Part shown: positions 62,873-64,000 of the stretch, piece by piece | How positions within the stretch are numbered: the first letter of the stretch is position 1 | Layout of the letters: the number at the start of each line of letters is the position of its first letter | Assembly (NCBI RefSeq): GCF_022179545.1 | Contig: NZ_AP025518.1 | Span: forward strand, 434,001-498,000 | DNA from: Mycolicibacterium fortuitum subsp. fortuitum | GTDB lineage: Bacteria > Actinomycetota > Actinomycetes > Mycobacteriales > Mycobacteriaceae | Reading direction: 5' to 3' | Length of the DNA: 64,000 nucleotides | Translations under genes and position numbers: made by a program | The notes under the pieces: model-generated | Database searches by the model: none | What the model was told of the DNA's origin: nothing | Seen by the model: the letters and a program-made list of their open reading frames with translations, nothing else

Positions 62873-63400
62873 TACGAAGGGCTCACCTCACGACGACCTT
62901 GCAGGCACTCGCCGAGTCATATCACTTGTCGATTCGGCGGCCTCGCCTTTGATTCTTGGTTTTCGCGATATTTTGCGAACCACAGACGGCCGACGGCTCG
63001 CTCGCCACGAACTGCTGACTGGTGGAGTTCAAGGAGGAGCCGTGGCGGGAATCTAGTGGACGACCACCCCGCAGCCGTCTAGGGCTGGGACACCGAGACT
63101 CAGGCCTTCGCCAACCGGCTCACCAGGCGGCCCGGCGCGCGTTGCTCCCATAGGCCCCTCGGGGGCCACAAGCCGATTCGTCACAGTACAGATCAACGCG
63201 ACTTGGCGTCGATCAGACGGCACCCGAACTCGGGCTCGTGCGCATCATCCTGGTTGGCCAATTGCAGAAATGAGGCCGCTTGGATTGGCGGACTACCCTG
63301 GCGAAGAATGCACCCACGCAACTGAAGTTCTTCCGTACGGGGAGTGGCATTCTCGGACAGTTCCGGTGGCAGCAACTCGAACTAACCGTACGACCGTCTG
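62873..63400. other. Debris region with IS3 transposase fragment
   Basis: No complete gene. On the minus strand at about 63193-63300 the peptide NQDDAHEPEFGCRLIDAKSR resembles the HDPEFGYRYL part of IS3 OrfB, so another IS3 relic is present. A GC-rich inverted repeat GGCCCC/GGGGCC occurs near 63153-63168. Nothing else recognised. Confidence 0.5.
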
Positions 63401-63513
63401 GTTCTAGGATCCGCAACGAAGATGAGAAAAACGCGTCCGCCATTTTGATGAGAATTGTGCAGACCCCCAGGTAGAGGCATCGCGGTCCGCCGCGCAGAAT
63501 GAGAACCTACATG
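63401..63513 (+). repeat. Island-edge repeat, copy B
   Basis: 113 bp starting GTTCTAGGATCCGC, identical to copy A for its first 14 bases, and ending AACCTACATG. It shares the middle CAGGTAGAGGCATCGCG with copy D. The variable word is TGAGAA at all three positions (GATGAGAAAAA, GATGAGAATT, AATGAGAACC), where copy A has TGGCAA. It lies between IS3 debris and the LuxR-type gene. Confidence 0.75.
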
Positions 63514-63589
63514 CCCCTCCGACGACGACCACCGCCGCCGCCCGCCGTGGGGAGAGCCGACATGCGGGCGGCAACGCTACGACTCGGCG

Positions 63590-63740
63590 CACATAAAGTT
63601 GGTGCCTGCCGCGGAACTGAAGGCGCCTCGCACATATGCATCGGCTTCGCTCGCTGTGATGTGGTAGCGCGCGATCAATTTGTTGGCGATGGTTAAGGCG
63701 TCTGTCTCACGTGATTTGACCGAGATGCGTGCACATCGTA
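63590..63740 (-). other. Possible coding relic
   Basis: The minus strand reads ESLRCARISVKSRETDALTIA... and NKLIARYHITASEADAYVRGAFSSAAG, a sensible amphipathic helical peptide followed by a stop, but no start codon or ribosome site lies upstream before the LuxR-type gene's end. It may be the 3' piece of a lost gene; similarity to ANTAR-like helices is only impressionistic. Confidence 0.3.
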
Positions 63741-63754
63741 GGGATTCGGTCAGA

Positions 63755-64000
63755 TCATTGTTGTTGGCCCAACACGGTGTGTAACTGATTGCGGTTGGTG
63801 ATGCCGAGCTTGGGGAACATCTTGTAGAGGTGGGCCGCGACGGTTCGGTGTGAAACGTAGATGCGGTCGGCGATCTCCCTGTTGGTCAGCCCTGCGGCGG
63901 CCAACTGAGCGATCTGAAGTTCTTGGGAGGTCAGGCTGGAAGCCGGGTCTTGACGAGGAGTCCCGGCAGGCGTGGCCACGCCTGCAGCACGCAGCTCGGC
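63755..64000 (-). CDS. LuxR-type regulator, C-terminal HTH (5' end outside window)
   Basis: The frame runs leftward from the window edge. The GerE/LuxR helix-turn-helix is complete: SSLTSQELQIAQLAAAGLTNREIADRIYVSHRTVAAHLYKMFPKLGITNRNQLHTVL, ending QQQ. This is the C-terminal DNA-binding domain; whether it belongs to a response regulator or a large LuxR-type ATPase lies outside the window. Confidence 0.9.
   Translation of the reverse strand, partial: AELRAAGVATPAGTPRQDPASSLTSQELQIAQLAAAGLTNREIADRIYVSHRTVAAHLYKMFPKLGITNRNQLHTVLGQQQ

Overview
The window comes from a high-GC actinobacterium, most probably a fast-growing environmental mycobacterium (Mycolicibacterium-like). The grounds are a complete yrbEAB-mceABCDEF operon with Mce-associated proteins and an MceG-type ATPase, an MPT51-like antigen-85 relative, a DUF732 protein, a WhiB protein, and an extra gyrase-like topoisomerase pair resembling mycobacterial TopoNM. 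All calls were made by reading the sequence; no database search was run.

Layout. (1) 1-16.9 kb: acyl-CoA dehydrogenase genes, a two-subunit MaoC-type hydratase and a full mce lipid-import operon. The operon carries two Mce-associated proteins, a CAP-domain protein, a 36-aa ORF, an inactive antigen-85 relative, a small secreted protein and its own mceG. This couples lipid uptake to beta-oxidation. (2) 17-24.1 kb: an accessory island bounded by a decayed IS3 element and a roughly 110-bp repeat. It holds a complete type II CBASS anti-phage operon (CD-NTase, Cap2 E1/E2, Cap3 JAMM protease, Cap4-like SAVED nuclease effector) and a membrane protein. (3) 24.2-40 kb: chromosomal backbone with crotonase, amidase, APH-like kinase, two small membrane proteins around a TetR with a clear operator, TetR/SDR, a MerR-peroxiredoxin fusion under a CueR-like promoter, the topoisomerase pair, SRPBCC, hydrolase and LysE exporter. 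(4) 40.1-45 kb: a metal-resistance island (CadC/CmtR-like ArsR, P1B ATPase, broken DsbA, broken isoprenylcysteine-methyltransferase-like gene, SAM methyltransferase) with members of the same repeat family at both edges. (5) 45.1-46.7 kb: IS481 and IS3 debris. (6) 47.6-57.9 kb: a nitrogen/glutamyl catabolic cluster (LacI regulator, DUF1116 protein, NCS1 transporter, glutamine-synthetase-like ligase, glutaminase, small ORF, WhiB, gamma-glutamyl hydrolase, GlxA regulator, isochorismatase-like hydrolase). (7) 58-64 kb: IS110 remnant, an ECF sigma gene split by an intact IS21 element with a 5-bp target duplication, an intact IS3 element, another repeat copy and the 3' end of a LuxR-type gene.

Most notable: the CBASS operon; a repeat family in which a short word is repeated three times inside each copy and changes in concert between copies, with copies at island edges; the MerR-peroxiredoxin fusion with an apparently leaderless self-regulated promoter; and two short upstream ORFs that look translationally coupled to yrbE and whiB.
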